DNA of 64,000 nucleotides from Kushneria aurantia DSM 21353 (lineage in GTDB: Bacteria > Pseudomonadota > Gammaproteobacteria > Pseudomonadales > Halomonadaceae), in NCBI RefSeq assembly GCF_000382245.1, contig NZ_KB907874.1, positions 43,090 to 107,089 on the forward strand, in the 5' to 3' direction. Position 1 is the stretch's first letter. Each line of letters starts with the position of its first letter. A program made the translations under genes and the position numbers. Shown here piece after piece: positions 9,963-19,230 of the stretch. The notes beneath the pieces are model-generated. The model worked only from the letters and a program-made list of their open reading frames with translations. It was not told where the DNA came from and searched no databases.

Positions 9963-10381
9963 TATTTATCTCGGGTTGCACCTGTTTGTTCTGCTCCAGC
10001 CTTCTCTGGGCCGTCACTACTGTGTCATGACACCACTGCTGTATCAGAGTCTCTCTGCATTCCGGCAGGTCCGCTTTTGTCCACTTCTGGTCGTCGGCGT
10101 AATGTTCTGTCAGCATTGATATCCTGCGCTTTGACCCCAATATAAAGCAGTGCTATACAGTTTTGTGCGTACCGTGATCTGCCTGCCACAATAGATTGTG
10201 TATTACATTCGATTGCGTAAATCAGTGCCTGAGCAGGCGTCATTTGCCGATCTAAAATGTTTTTTTATCAAATCGGTCAAGTGTCTCTATCAATGCAGGC
10301 GCTCAAGGTTGTCGACTGCTCATGTGATGATACGTACCGTCCATGGCAACGATTCCGATATTCCCGTTTCAGGAAAACAGA
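9963..10381. other. 419-bp lower-GC intergenic region
   Basis: No convincing protein gene is seen on either strand. The region is visibly less GC-rich than its neighbours. It contains one strong promoter-like sequence (10131-10159), followed by roughly 215 nt of untranslated sequence before the small gene at 10382. A T-run is at 10260-10266. The stretch could hold a long leader or a small RNA; I cannot tell which. Confidence 0.5.
10131..10159 (+). promoter_or_regulatory. strong sigma70-type promoter
   Basis: TTGACC (10131-10136) and TATACA (10154-10159) are spaced by exactly 17 bp. It points toward the 64-residue gene at 10382, leaving a leader of about 215 nt. Confidence 0.5.
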
Positions 10382-10576
10382 ATGCCCCGTCAGGATAATC
10401 TTTCCATCAAGGACAAGTGGTCGCTCGACAGTCAACTGGGTGAAATGCTCAGGGGGTTGGATCAAAAAAACAGGGCGCCTGATTTTGCCGAGCAGCTGAC
10501 GAAGCTGATGCAGGATTACGGCATGAGCCGTCAGGACACGCTGCAGATCGTGCAGTGGATCGACACACTCTCCTGA
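10382..10576 (+). CDS. small hypothetical protein (64 aa)
   Basis: I do not recognise this protein. The chosen start (MPRQDNLSIKDKWSLDS) has CAGGAA about 8 bases upstream; an in-frame ATG at 10343 exists but lacks a ribosome site. The product is hydrophilic and probably helical, with no cysteines, no membrane segment and no signal peptide. It ends QDTLQIVQWIDTLS. The amino-acid pattern (amphipathic Leu/Met spacing, charged N-terminus) looks like a real small protein. It stands alone, pointing toward the end of prc. Confidence 0.6.
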   Translation: MPRQDNLSIKDKWSLDSQLGEMLRGLDQKNRAPDFAEQLTKLMQDYGMSRQDTLQIVQWIDTLS

Positions 10577-10658
10577 AGCGCCATGGGCACTATCCCACGC
10601 TCGCCCGCGCCGATAGGCGCGGACGTGTTTGACGGCTATAACGTGTCAACGGAGTGAA

Positions 10659-12857
10659 TCAGTTGCCGTCGCCGGCATCCGGCTGTGAAGGTGACTGTAG
10701 ACGGGCGTAATCCAGCAGAATGGCGGCGCTTTCATTGAGCGCAGCCTGCTGAATGGGAGAGTCCTCGTCGGCACCCGGACCCGCTTCCATTTCCTCTTCG
10801 CGAGCCTGAGTCCAGCTTTTGATCTCCGGCAGGCCGAGGGCGCTGCGACGCTGATTCTCCAGTGCCAGTTGCTCGGCCTCACGCGCCTGCATTTCACGCT
10901 TGCGCTGTTCGAGGTTGAGACTGACGCTATTACTTTGTGCCTGCAGCTGCTGGGCCAGTTCCGCTTCGCGGGTCAGGTAGATGAAGTTGGGATTTTGCTC
11001 GGCGCGCTGATTATGCTGCGTTCTGAGCTGATCCAGGAAACGCTGCGGATGACCGTACTGTCGGTAGTTGACCGAGCGTACCGTGTCCCAGGGCAGGGCG
11101 TTGACCAGGGCGCTTTCGCCGATCTGTTCGTCGTCGATCAGGCTCGGATAGCTGATATCGGGCTCGACGCCGCGTAACTGGGTACTCTCGCCGGAGATAC
11201 GGTAGAACTTGGCGCGGGTCAGCTTGATTTCACCGTGGCTGAGATCGCTGAGCGTCTGCACGGTACCCTTGCCGAAAGTCTGATTGCCCAGTATCAGGCC
11301 ACGGCCGTAGTCCTGAATAGCGCCGGCAAAAATCTCGGAAGCCGATGCCGACAGCCGGTCGACCAGCACGGCCATCGGGCCATCCCAGGCCACGCCACGG
11401 TCGGTGTCACCGTAAAGATTGATGCGGCCGCGAGCGTCACGCACCTGTACAGTGGGGCCGCGGTCGATGAAAAGCCCCACCATCGAGTTGGCTTCCTGCA
11501 GCGCGCCACCGCCGTTACCGCGCATATCCAGCACGATACCCTCAACGTCCTGCTGTTTGAGTTTATCGATCAACTGGTGCACGTCGCGAGTCGAGCTGCG
11601 ATAGTCCTCCTCGCCGGCCTGCCAGGCGTCGAAGTCGACATAGAAGGCGGGCACTCGAATTACGCCGATGCGCTGTGTTTCGCCATCGCGCTGTAGCTCG
11701 ATCACTTCGCTGCTGGCGGCCTGATCCTCGAGGCTGACGGTGTCACGGGTGATCTCGATGGTACGGGTCTGGGTGACATCCACGGCATTGGCCGGAATGA
11801 TCTCGAGGCGCACCTTCGAGCCCTTGGGGCCGCGAATACGTTCGACGACCTCATCGAGGCGCATACCGATGACGCTGGTCATCTCGCCGCTTTCGCCGTT
11901 ACCCACCGCCACAATGCGGTCGGCGGGCCGCAGCTGGCCGCTGCGCTCCGCCGGGCCGCCTGAGACCAGGCTCGACACGCGCACGTATTCACCATCCTGT
12001 TGCAGCAGGGCGCCGATCCCTTCCAGAGACAGTCTCATCTGGATATCGAAGGACTCTCCGCGGCTGGGGGAGAGATATTCGGTGTGCGGGTCGACTGCGC
12101 TGGTAGCGGCGTTGAGAATGAGGCTCAGCACGTCCTCGGGGTTGCTCTGGCGCACCCGGTTGAGCTGGTTGCGGTAGCGCTCGATGAGCTGCTCACTGAT
12201 CTCGTCGTCGCTCAGGCTGTCACCCTGCGCCGGCTTTTCGGTGACGTCGGGCGTGGCGGGAATGGAGGCGATTTCCGAGAGGATGCCGCTGTCCAGCTGC
12301 GGTTGCGGATCACTCTCGCCGGAGGTCAGGGAGAGTGTCAGGGCCGCATTCTTGAGTCGCTTGCGCCAAAGCTCATCCAGCTCGGCGCTGGTTTCGGCCC
12401 AGTCGGCGTCATCGAGATTGGTCGGTAGCCGGTCGTTGCCGGTGAAATCGAAGCCGGGTTTGCTTTCGAGATAGCTGATCAGCCACTCGAGGCGGCTTTC
12501 GAAGCGCTGTTGGTAGAAGTTATAGAATTCGTAGGGTCGATCGAGATCGCCATCGGCCAGCATCTCGTCGAGGCTGCTGCGCAGATCGGAGAAACGCGCC
12601 ACGTCCTGTCGCGTCAGATAGGCGTGCTGCGAATCGAGCATCGTCAGCAGTCTTTCGAAGACCTCGTTGGACCAGGCGTCGTCGATCGATACGGGTTCGT
12701 AATGACCATACTGAAGCGACTGAACGGTTTCACGCGAGGCCTGGCGTCCCTCGTCCGTGGGTTCGAGCGCGTTCTGTTCGGCGGCAAGCGCCGGCAGGGC
12801 GGTCAAAAGGCACAGGGCGAACGCCATCAATTGGCGTGCTGGTGAAGAGGGGCTCAT
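10659..12857 (-). CDS. prc: carboxy-terminal (tail-specific) processing protease
   Basis: This periplasmic serine protease of the S41 family removes C-terminal tails from envelope proteins, in other bacteria with the NlpI adaptor, and influences murein hydrolases. With the start at 12857 the product is 732 residues, slightly longer than the E. coli enzyme. A signal peptide (RQLMAFALCLLTALPALAA) is followed by the Prc N-terminal domain, a PDZ domain (RVSSLVSGGPAERSGQLRP), and the protease core with GIVLDMRGNGGGALQ. The Ser-Lys dyad is in SASASEIFAGA and FGKGTVQT. The C-terminal DUF3340-like region is helical and charged. An upstream ATG at 12899 would spoil the signal peptide. Divergent from the M18 peptidase. 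Confidence 0.95.
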   Translation of the reverse strand: MSPSSPARQLMAFALCLLTALPALAAEQNALEPTDEGRQASRETVQSLQYGHYEPVSIDDAWSNEVFERLLTMLDSQHAYLTRQDVARFSDLRSSLDEMLADGDLDRPYEFYNFYQQRFESRLEWLISYLESKPGFDFTGNDRLPTNLDDADWAETSAELDELWRKRLKNAALTLSLTSGESDPQPQLDSGILSEIASIPATPDVTEKPAQGDSLSDDEISEQLIERYRNQLNRVRQSNPEDVLSLILNAATSAVDPHTEYLSPSRGESFDIQMRLSLEGIGALLQQDGEYVRVSSLVSGGPAERSGQLRPADRIVAVGNGESGEMTSVIGMRLDEVVERIRGPKGSKVRLEIIPANAVDVTQTRTIEITRDTVSLEDQAASSEVIELQRDGETQRIGVIRVPAFYVDFDAWQAGEEDYRSSTRDVHQLIDKLKQQDVEGIVLDMRGNGGGALQEANSMVGLFIDRGPTVQVRDARGRINLYGDTDRGVAWDGPMAVLVDRLSASASEIFAGAIQDYGRGLILGNQTFGKGTVQTLSDLSHGEIKLTRAKFYRISGESTQLRGVEPDISYPSLIDDEQIGESALVNALPWDTVRSVNYRQYGHPQRFLDQLRTQHNQRAEQNPNFIYLTREAELAQQLQAQSNSVSLNLEQRKREMQAREAEQLALENQRRSALGLPEIKSWTQAREEEMEAGPGADEDSPIQQAALNESAAILLDYARLQSPSQPDAGDGN

Positions 12858-12994
12858 CAGGTAAGCGCTCCAGGGTCGTGTACACTTCAATGGTGACAAA
12901 ATAGGCAGTAGCAGGATTCAATGCTCTGGTACAGGCAGGCTATTTATTGTAGCAGGCCAAACCATTGTCACCGATAACAATCGAGGGGTCTTCG

Positions 12995-14299
12995 ATGTTT
13001 TCTTCCTCCTCACAGGTGGAATTGTTCGATTTCTTGAGCGCTTCGCCGACCGCCTGGCATGGCGTCGATGCCATGGCGGCGCGTCTCGATGCAGCGGGCT
13101 TTACACGGCTTGAAGAGTCAAGGGCGTGGTCGCTTGAAGCCGGTGGGCGTTACTACTGCGTGCGCGATGATGGCGCGCTGGCGGCTTTCAGATTGCCGGC
13201 TGGCCAGTTGACGTCGCTGCGCATGATTGGCGCTCACACCGACAGCCCGGCCCTGCGTCTCAAGCCGCAGCCCGTGCAGGGCGGCCATGGCGGCCATCAA
13301 TTGGGCGTCGAAGTATACGGCGGTGCTTTGCTGGCGCCCTGGTTCGATCGCGACCTCGGCATAGCCGGGCGCGTCTATGTGCGCACTGAAGGCGGCCGGC
13401 TGGAGCGCCGGCTGCTGCATATCGACCGGCCGCTGGCGGTCATTCCGAGCCTTGCCATTCATCTCGATCGCGAGGCCAACTCAAGTCGCAGCTACAACGC
13501 TCAGACGCAGATGGCGCCGGTGTTTGCGCTCGGCGACGGCGATGCCCCGTCGATCGAGTCGCTGATACAGCGCTGGCTCGCCGAGCAGCACGGCCTCGAA
13601 GAGGCTGACGTCGTCGATTTCGAGCTGAACCTCTGCGATGTCCAGCCGCCGACGCGATCGGGCCTGGACGGCGAGTTGATCAGCAGTGCGCGGCTCGACA
13701 ACCTGCTCTCCTGCTGGTGTGGCATGGAGGCGCTGATTGCCGCCGACGGCGAGCAGGGTGCGCTGTTGATCGCCAACGACCACGAGGAGATCGGCAGCGG
13801 CACTGCCGGCGGCGCTCAGGGCACGCTGCTCAATGATGTTGTGGCGCGGCTGGCGGAGTCGAGGGGCGAGGGCGGCGCTGCCGAGGGGCGTATTCGACTA
13901 TTGCAGAGTTCGCGACTGGTCTCCTGCGACAACGCCCACGCCGTTCACCCTGGCTGGCCGGACAAGCACGACGCTCAGCACCGACCACGTCTCAACGGCG
14001 GGCCGGTGATCAAGGTCAATGCCAGCCAGCGTTACGCCACCAGTGCTGCCACCGGCGCGCTGTTTCGCGATATCTGCCGCCACGCCGACGTGCCGGTGCA
14101 GACTTTCGTCAGTCGCGCCGACATGCCCTGCGGCTCAACCATCGGCCCGCTCAGCGCGACGCGCAGCGGCGTGCCGACGCTGGATATCGGTATCGCTCAG
14201 TGGGCCATGCACTCGATCCGCGAAACTGCCGGCGCTCATGATCCCGACTACCTGAAGCGTGCGCTGACGGCCTTTTGCAATCGTGACCTGCTCGACTGA
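12995..14299 (+). CDS. apeB: M18 family aminopeptidase
   Basis: This cytosolic di-zinc aminopeptidase is related to aspartyl aminopeptidase. The 434-residue form starting MFSSSSQVELFDFLSAS follows GAGGGG by 6 bases. Zinc and catalytic residues are visible: the histidine of GAHTDSPALRLKP, the aspartate of SSARLDNL, the glutamates of NDHEEIGSGT, the aspartate of SCDNAHAVHP, and the C-terminal histidine in AQWAMHSIRETAG. Length and motifs match Pseudomonas ApeB. It is monocistronic and ends at a strong terminator. It probably helps recycle peptides released by intracellular proteolysis. Confidence 0.95.
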   Translation: MFSSSSQVELFDFLSASPTAWHGVDAMAARLDAAGFTRLEESRAWSLEAGGRYYCVRDDGALAAFRLPAGQLTSLRMIGAHTDSPALRLKPQPVQGGHGGHQLGVEVYGGALLAPWFDRDLGIAGRVYVRTEGGRLERRLLHIDRPLAVIPSLAIHLDREANSSRSYNAQTQMAPVFALGDGDAPSIESLIQRWLAEQHGLEEADVVDFELNLCDVQPPTRSGLDGELISSARLDNLLSCWCGMEALIAADGEQGALLIANDHEEIGSGTAGGAQGTLLNDVVARLAESRGEGGAAEGRIRLLQSSRLVSCDNAHAVHPGWPDKHDAQHRPRLNGGPVIKVNASQRYATSAATGALFRDICRHADVPVQTFVSRADMPCGSTIGPLSATRSGVPTLDIGIAQWAMHSIRETAGAHDPDYLKRALTAFCNRDLLD

Positions 14300-14310
14300 A
14301 TGCACACAGA

Positions 14311-14341
14311 AAAACGGCACCCTGTAAAGAGGTGCCGTTTT
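14311..14341. terminator. bidirectional rho-independent terminator
   Basis: A perfect 11-bp stem AAAACGGCACC / GGTGCCGTTTT with a 9-nt loop lies 11 bp after the apeB stop. A/T ends on both sides let it end apeB on the plus strand and the tRNA-Met transcript on the minus strand. Confidence 0.85.
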
Positions 14342-14349
14342 CGTCGATC

Positions 14350-14426
14350 TGGTGGCTACGCCCTGATTCGAACAGGGGACCCCATCATTATGAGTGATGT
14401 GCTCTAACCAGCTGAGCTACGTAGCC
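14350..14426 (-). tRNA. tRNA-Met (CAT), elongator type, second copy
   Basis: All 77 bases, including CCA, are identical to the tRNA-Met at 9622-9698 but on the opposite strand. Anticodon CAT is in loop CTCATAA. It has its own promoter at 14441-14469 and ends at the terminator at 14311. Confidence 0.97.
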
Positions 14427-14440
14427 ATTCAACGCGGCGC

Positions 14441-14469
14441 ATACTACCCGGGCACTTTTTCGGCGTCAA
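14441..14469 (-). promoter_or_regulatory. sigma70-type promoter for tRNA-Met
   Basis: On the minus strand TTGACG (14464-14469) and TAGTAT (14441-14446) are 17 bp apart and about 15 bp upstream of the mature tRNA, just after the ychF stop codon. Confidence 0.6.
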
Positions 14470-14476
14470 GAAAGCG

Positions 14477-15568
14477 TCAAACGTTGAAGCGGAAATGCAC
14501 CACATCGCCGTCCTTCAGCACGTACTCCTTGCCTTCCAGGCGCCACTTGCCGGCTTCCTTCGCGCCCTGCTCGCCGCCAAGGGTAACGAAGTCGTCGTAG
14601 CCGACCACCTCGGCGCGGATGAAGCCCTTCTGAAAATCGGTATGGATCACGCCGGCGCCCTGCGGGGCGGTGGCGCCCACCGGCACGGTCCAGGCACGCA
14701 CTTCCTTGACGCCGGCAGTGAAGAAGATCTGCAGGCCAAGCAGGCCGAAGCCACCGCGAATCACCCGGTCGAGGCCCGGCTCCGCCATGCCCAGCTCGTC
14801 GAGAAACATGGCGCGCTCTTCTTCTTCCAGCTCGGCGATCTCCGCCTCGATCTTGTTGCACACCGGTACCACGACCGCCTCCTCGTCGGCGGCAATGGCG
14901 CGCACTTCGTCAAGCCAGGGGTTGTTGTCGAAGCCGTCCTCGGTGACGTTGGCGATGTACATGGTGGGCTTGAGGGTGAGAAACCCGTAGCTTCTGACCA
15001 GTTTTTTCTCGTCGTCGTCGAGGTTCAGGCTGCGCAGCGGCTGGCCTTCGGCGAGATGCGGCTGGATACGCTCGAGCAGCTCCTTTGTGGCGATCGCCTC
15101 CTTGTCGCCGCTTTTGACCACGCGCGCCAGCCGTGGCAGAGCGCGTTCGACGCTGTCGAGATCGGCCAGCGCGAGCTCGATGTTGATGGTCTCGATGTCG
15201 TCGCGCGGTGACACCCGATTGGCGACGTGGATGACGTTGTCATCGTCGAAGCAGCGCACGACGTGGGCGATGGCGTCGGTCTCACGAATATTGGCCAGAA
15301 ACTGGTTGCCCAGCCCTTCGCCCTTCGAGGCGCCTGCCACCAGCCCGGCGATATCGACGAACTCCATGGTGGTAGGCACCACCCTCTCGGGCTTGACGAT
15401 CTCGGCGAGCCGATCGAGACGCGGGTCGGGCATGGCCACGATGCCGGTGTTGGGCTCAATGGTGCAGAAAGGAAAGTTTTCCGCATCGATGCCCGATTTG
15501 GTCAGGGCATTGAACAGCGTCGATTTGCCCACGTTGGGCAGGCCGACGATACCGCAGTTGAATCCCAT
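14477..15568 (-). CDS. ychF: ribosome-binding ATPase YchF (OLA1 family)
   Basis: This P-loop protein of the Obg/OLA1 group prefers ATP, binds ribosomes and acts in stress responses. The 363-residue length is exact for the family. Walker [10 protein letters not shown] is at residues 9-17; the switch region FCTIEPNTG and the DIAGLV G3 motif are present. The nucleotide-specificity loop and the C-terminal TGS domain follow, ending with the invariant [11 protein letters not shown]. It is downstream of pth as in most gammaproteobacteria, with 40 bp between them. Confidence 0.97.
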   Translation of the reverse strand: MGFNCGIVGLPNVGKSTLFNALTKSGIDAENFPFCTIEPNTGIVAMPDPRLDRLAEIVKPERVVPTTMEFVDIAGLVAGASKGEGLGNQFLANIRETDAIAHVVRCFDDDNVIHVANRVSPRDDIETINIELALADLDSVERALPRLARVVKSGDKEAIATKELLERIQPHLAEGQPLRSLNLDDDEKKLVRSYGFLTLKPTMYIANVTEDGFDNNPWLDEVRAIAADEEAVVVPVCNKIEAEIAELEEEERAMFLDELGMAEPGLDRVIRGGFGLLGLQIFFTAGVKEVRAWTVPVGATAPQGAGVIHTDFQKGFIRAEVVGYDDFVTLGGEQGAKEAGKWRLEGKEYVLKDGDVVHFRFNV

Positions 15569-15608
15569 GGGAGCTCCTGATCCGGGTGCGATTGCAGTGA
15601 AGGCCGTG

Positions 15609-16208
15609 CTACTGCGGACGTTTGTCCGTGCTGAAGCTGTGCAGCCGATTCATGGCGCGCGACCAGTCGCCGGCCAGCGCCAGTGGCAGGGTCTCGACAA
15701 CGGCATCGATCGAGGCATCGATCGCCTGACGTTCGCCCTTGCCGGGTTCTCCCAGCACGTAGTTGACCACCTGAGCGGCGCTGCCCGGATGGCCGATACC
15801 GAGGCGAATGCGGTAGAAGTCGCGGTTGCCGGAGAGGGCATTGATCGTGTCGCGCAGGCCGTTGTGACCCCCATGGCCACCGCCCTGCTTGTAGCGCGCC
15901 TGGCCGGGCGGCAGGTCGAGCTCGTCGTGCACCACCAGCAGTGACTCGGGGGCCAGCTTGTAAAACGCCGCCAGTGCGCCGATCGACTGGCCGCTGTGGT
16001 TCATGAAGGTGTCGGGCGCCAGCAGGTGCACGTCGCGGCCTTCGATCACCGCGCGGGCATGCTGCCCCAGCAGCTTGCGCTCGCTGCGCAGCGGCGCCTG
16101 AAAGCGTTCGGCCAGCGCGTCGAGCAACCAGTATCCTGCATTGTGGCGAGTGCGCGCGTAGCGGCTGCCGGGATTGCCCAGTCCAATGATGGCCCTGATA
16201 TCACTCAT
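15609..16208 (-). CDS. pth: peptidyl-tRNA hydrolase
   Basis: This enzyme cleaves peptidyl-tRNA that has dropped off ribosomes, recycling tRNA. With the start at 16208 the product is 199 residues; a much longer open frame upstream is an unrelated extension through the rplY terminator and should be ignored. Family motifs are intact: IIGLGNPG near residue 7, the catalytic histidine at about position 22 in TRHNAGYW, the asparagine in FMNHSGQS, and the aspartate in [11 protein letters not shown]. It sits between rplY and ychF. Because the rplY terminator lies between, pth probably has its own promoter. Confidence 0.97.
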   Translation of the reverse strand: MSDIRAIIGLGNPGSRYARTRHNAGYWLLDALAERFQAPLRSERKLLGQHARAVIEGRDVHLLAPDTFMNHSGQSIGALAAFYKLAPESLLVVHDELDLPPGQARYKQGGGHGGHNGLRDTINALSGNRDFYRIRLGIGHPGSAAQVVNYVLGEPGKGERQAIDASIDAVVETLPLALAGDWSRAMNRLHSFSTDKRPQ

Positions 16209-16255
16209 GGGTGGCACCCTGTGTCGATAACCGCGTGTCGATGGCTGACCGGCTG

Positions 16256-16307
16256 TGAAAAAGAGAGGCCGGCGGGACGGGGCAGTGATGCCCCGCCCGG
16301 CCGGCCC
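16256..16307 (-). terminator. rho-independent terminator of prs/rplY
   Basis: Read on the minus strand, a long GC stem (GGCCGGCCGGGCGGGGCA pairing with TGCCCCGTCCCGCCGGCC through a short ATCAC-like loop, with small mismatches) is followed by CTCTCTTTTTC. It lies between the rplY stop and the pth start. Confidence 0.75.
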
Positions 16308-16380
16308 CGTCGCCGTTATCCGAAAGCGCACGCCGTAGCGGCGTTTCGCACTCCGGCGCGATGCTGCAAGGCGGTAGTGA

Positions 16381-17070
16381 TTATACCTCTTCGCCTTCGC
16401 CGTCGTTATCCGACTCGGGGCGCTGCGCCTCACCGCTTTCCGACTCATCGCCCTCGACGCCGTCATCACCTTCTTCTTCGGTGCCGCGGTCGGGGTAGGT
16501 GACCGAGACGATGCCGGTGTCATGCTCTTCGCCGTGGCTCAGGGCGACGATAGTGACCCCTTTGGGCAGCGGAATGTCGGAGAGGTGCAGGGTGTCACCC
16601 AGCTCGAGATTGGCGACGTCGACTTCCAGATATTCGGGCAGATCGGCCGGCAGGCAGCTGATCTCGACGTCGTTGGCCATCATGTGGAGCACGCCTTCCT
16701 GCTCGCGAACGCCCTTGCACTCCTCGCTGCCGTTGAAGTGCAGCGGCACGGTGATGGTCAGCTCATGGCCGGCATCGACGCGCATGAAGTCGGCGTGGGT
16801 GATCAGCTCCTTGTAGGGATGACGCTGCAGATCGCGAATGACCACCTGTTCCTTGCGGCCGTCGACATCAATGTTGATGATCGAGGAGAAGAAGGACTCG
16901 TCTTCGAGCGCCTTGTAAAAGGACGGCTTGTCGATGGCGATCGGCTGCGGCTCGGCACTGCCGCCGTAGATGATGGCCGCGACGCGAACGTTCGCACGGC
17001 GCAGGCGGCGGCTCGCACCTTTCCCCAGCTCCGTACGAGCGACGGCGGACAGTTGATAATCGTGTTTCAT
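16381..17070 (-). CDS. rplY: 50S ribosomal protein L25, Ctc (TL5) form
   Basis: The protein binds 5S rRNA. The N-terminal L25 domain ([20 protein letters not shown] then [17 protein letters not shown]) is joined to the C-terminal TL5 beta domain, giving the long 229-residue Ctc form. The last 35 residues are almost wholly acidic ([17 protein letters not shown] and on to GEGEEV), longer and more acidic than usual, which fits a halophile. It lies downstream of prs as in Pseudomonas, separated by a terminator hairpin, so expression is probably partly independent. Confidence 0.96.
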   Translation of the reverse strand: MKHDYQLSAVARTELGKGASRRLRRANVRVAAIIYGGSAEPQPIAIDKPSFYKALEDESFFSSIINIDVDGRKEQVVIRDLQRHPYKELITHADFMRVDAGHELTITVPLHFNGSEECKGVREQEGVLHMMANDVEISCLPADLPEYLEVDVANLELGDTLHLSDIPLPKGVTIVALSHGEEHDTGIVSVTYPDRGTEEEGDDGVEGDESESGEAQRPESDNDGEGEEV

Positions 17071-17140
17071 GGGTTGAACCCTCGTTGCTCACAATGTGGA
17101 AAGCGACACCGCCCGCGACCAGGCCAGTATCGCTTTCATC

Positions 17141-17187
17141 GAAAATCCCCGTTCGGCGCCGCCTTTAAAGCGGTGCCGGACGGGGAT
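17141..17187 (-). terminator. rho-independent terminator or attenuator after prs
   Basis: Minus strand: ATCCCCGTCCGGCACCGC pairs with GCGGCGCCGAACGGGGAT across TTTAAAG, followed by TTTTCGA. The stem spans 17145-17187, between the prs stop and the rplY start. It may only reduce read-through into rplY. Confidence 0.75.
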
Positions 17188-17208
17188 GCGCTGTCAGCGC
17201 CCGTGCTC

Positions 17209-18150
17209 TCAATGGAACATGGCGCTGACGGACTCCTCGTTGCTCACTCGGCGGATCGCCTCGGCGATCAGCCCGGCCACCGACAGTTGACGGATCTTGC
17301 CGCTGCGGCGTGCGTGTTCGGCAAGCGGAATGGTATCGGCCACCACCAGCTCATCAAGCTGGGAGTGGGTAATGTTGTCCACTGCCGGTCCGGAAAGGAT
17401 GGCGTGGGTGGCGTAGGCCATCACTCGCCGGGCGCCGCGCTCCTTGAGCGCTTCGGCGGCCTTGCAGAGCGTGCCTGCGGTATCCACCAGATCGTCGACC
17501 AGCACGCAGGTGCGATCGCCGATCTCGCCGATGATATGCATTACCTGCGCCTGGTTGGCGGAGGGGCGGCGCTTGTCGATGATCGCCAGATCGGCGTTGA
17601 GCTGCTTGGCGATGGCGCGGGCGCGAACCACGCCGCCAACGTCCGGCGAGACGATGGCGATATCGTCATAATTCTGCCGTTCGATATCGTCGAGCAGAAT
17701 CGGCGAGCCGTAGACGTTGTCCACCGGCACATCGAAAAAGCCCTGAATCTGATCGGCGTGCAGGTCCATGGTCATGACCCGGTCGACGCCGGCCTTGACC
17801 ATCATGTCGGCGACTACCTTGGCCGAGATGGGGACGCGTGCCGAGCGCACACGACGATCCTGACGGGCGTAGCCGAAATAGGGCACCACGGCGGTAATGC
17901 GGGTGGCGCTGGCACGACGCAGGGCGTCAACCATCAGGATCAGCTCCATCAGGTTGTCGTTGGTCGGTGCGCAGGTGGACTGCAGAATAAAAACGTCCTT
18001 GCCACGCACGTTCTCGTTGATCTCGACGGCGATCTCGCCGTCACTGAACTGGCCCACGGTGGCGTGGCCGAGCCGATTATCGAGGCATTCGGCTACCTTG
18101 CGGGCAAGTTCGGGGTTGGCGTTCCCCGCGAAGACCATCAATTTAGACAC
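17209..18150 (-). CDS. prs: ribose-phosphate pyrophosphokinase
   Basis: This enzyme makes PRPP from ribose 5-phosphate and ATP for nucleotide, histidine and tryptophan synthesis. The 313-residue length is standard. Conserved features include the flexible-loop region [16 protein letters not shown], the cation-binding [15 protein letters not shown], and the PRPP-binding loop [15 protein letters not shown]. It follows ispE and tRNA-Gln on the same strand, a gene order shared widely in gammaproteobacteria. Confidence 0.98.
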   Translation of the reverse strand: MSKLMVFAGNANPELARKVAECLDNRLGHATVGQFSDGEIAVEINENVRGKDVFILQSTCAPTNDNLMELILMVDALRRASATRITAVVPYFGYARQDRRVRSARVPISAKVVADMMVKAGVDRVMTMDLHADQIQGFFDVPVDNVYGSPILLDDIERQNYDDIAIVSPDVGGVVRARAIAKQLNADLAIIDKRRPSANQAQVMHIIGEIGDRTCVLVDDLVDTAGTLCKAAEALKERGARRVMAYATHAILSGPAVDNITHSQLDELVVADTIPLAEHARRSGKIRQLSVAGLIAEAIRRVSNEESVSAMFH

Positions 18151-18230
18151 GCGCAGCTACCTTGTGTGGACGCTGGATAATAAATAGTGGGGTGGTCAAC
18201 ATCGGAGCGTGGGCCATATCAATGGGGATA

Positions 18231-18305
18231 TGGCTGGGGTACCAGGATTCGAACCTGGGAATGCCGGTACCAGAAACCGGTGCCTTACCACTTGGCTATA
18301 CCCCA
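18231..18305 (-). tRNA. tRNA-Gln (CTG)
   Basis: The 75-nt cloverleaf on the minus strand has acceptor TGGGGTA/TACCCCA, anticodon stem CCGGT/ACCGG with loop TTCTGGT (anticodon CTG), T-loop TTCGAAT and an encoded CCA. It is in the classic ispE-tRNA-Gln-prs position. Confidence 0.96.
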
Positions 18306-18333
18306 ATAATCCACGATGGCGATGCTCGAAACT

Positions 18334-19230
18334 TCATGCGGCTGCGGTAGTTTTCAGAGCCCGATGCAGCGGAGAGATGTTGCAGCCGCGTGCCCTGAAA
18401 ATACGCCAACAGCCTGATTGCGAGCTGCGAGCGCTATCGTAGAGAAGTCGCTGCTCGACTTCAAGCGCGCGCTCGGCATCGTCAAACGGGCAAAACACGC
18501 AGGCGCCGGTACCGGTCAGCATCGCCGGCCCGAATTCACGCAGACAGTCGAGCGCTCGACCGATCTCCGGTTCGAGCTTTCGCACCACGGCTTCGCAGTC
18601 GTTTTTTCCACCCTGCAGTGCGCGCGACATCTTAATCGAGGGGGTGTCGCGGGTCAATTGCGGATGACCGAAGACGGCGCCGGTCGACACCTCCACACCG
18701 GGGTGGATGACCACGAACCAGGGCGTATCCAGCGGCGCCGGTATCAGCCGCTCGCCAACGCCTTCGCCCCAGGCGGCGAAGCCGCGCACGAAGACAGGAA
18801 CGTCGGCGCCCAGTCGCAGGCCGAGAGCGGCCAGCCGCTCCATGCCCAGCTCCAACTGCCACAGCCGGTCGAGCGCCAGCAGGGTAGTGGCGGCGTTCGA
18901 GCTGCCGCCGCCCAGCCCGCCGCCCATCGGCAGGCGTTTGTCGAGGTTGATCGTTACGCCCGGCAGCGGTCGCCCGGCCGCGTGCTGTAGAGCGCGGGCG
19001 GCGCGCACCACCAGGTTGTCATTGAAGGCTACGCCGTCGGTCGCCGGCGTCAGTTCGAGACGCTCGTCGTCGCGCAGTGTAAAACCCAGCCGGTCGCCGT
19101 AATCGAGAAACTGAAACAGCGTCTGCAGCTCGTGATAGCCATCATTGCGACGCCCCAGGATATGCAGCATGCGGTTGAGCTTGGCCGGTGCCGGTAGCGT
19201 CAGCGTTGCGGGTGCGACGGCGCGGCTCAT
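18334..19230 (-). CDS. ispE: 4-diphosphocytidyl-2-C-methyl-D-erythritol kinase
   Basis: This GHMP-family kinase phosphorylates CDP-methylerythritol in the MEP pathway of isoprenoid synthesis, which also feeds the carotenoid operon found at 39-43.5 kb. The 298-residue product starts with the substrate loop PAPAKLNRMLHILGRRNDGYH and has the ATP-binding glycine loop MGGGLGGGSSNAATT. The C-terminal GHMP motif MLTGTGACVF is present. Its ATG overlaps the lolB stop by 4 bp, so translation is coupled. Confidence 0.97.
   Translation of the reverse strand: MSRAVAPATLTLPAPAKLNRMLHILGRRNDGYHELQTLFQFLDYGDRLGFTLRDDERLELTPATDGVAFNDNLVVRAARALQHAAGRPLPGVTINLDKRLPMGGGLGGGSSNAATTLLALDRLWQLELGMERLAALGLRLGADVPVFVRGFAAWGEGVGERLIPAPLDTPWFVVIHPGVEVSTGAVFGHPQLTRDTPSIKMSRALQGGKNDCEAVVRKLEPEIGRALDCLREFGPAMLTGTGACVFCPFDDAERALEVEQRLLYDSARSSQSGCWRIFRARGCNISPLHRALKTTAAA

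Noticed and set aside
10025..10243. 72-codon minus-strand frame after the tRNA-Asn genes
   Set aside because: It lies across the strong promoter at 10131, has no ribosome site, and its sequence looks random.
16209..16523. N-terminal extension of pth
   Set aside because: It passes through the rplY terminator and into rplY; the conserved Pth sequence begins at 16208.
16522..18180. A 552-codon plus-strand open frame
   Set aside because: It runs antisense through rplY, prs and two terminators; the GC-rich third positions of real minus-strand genes create it. No family resemblance.
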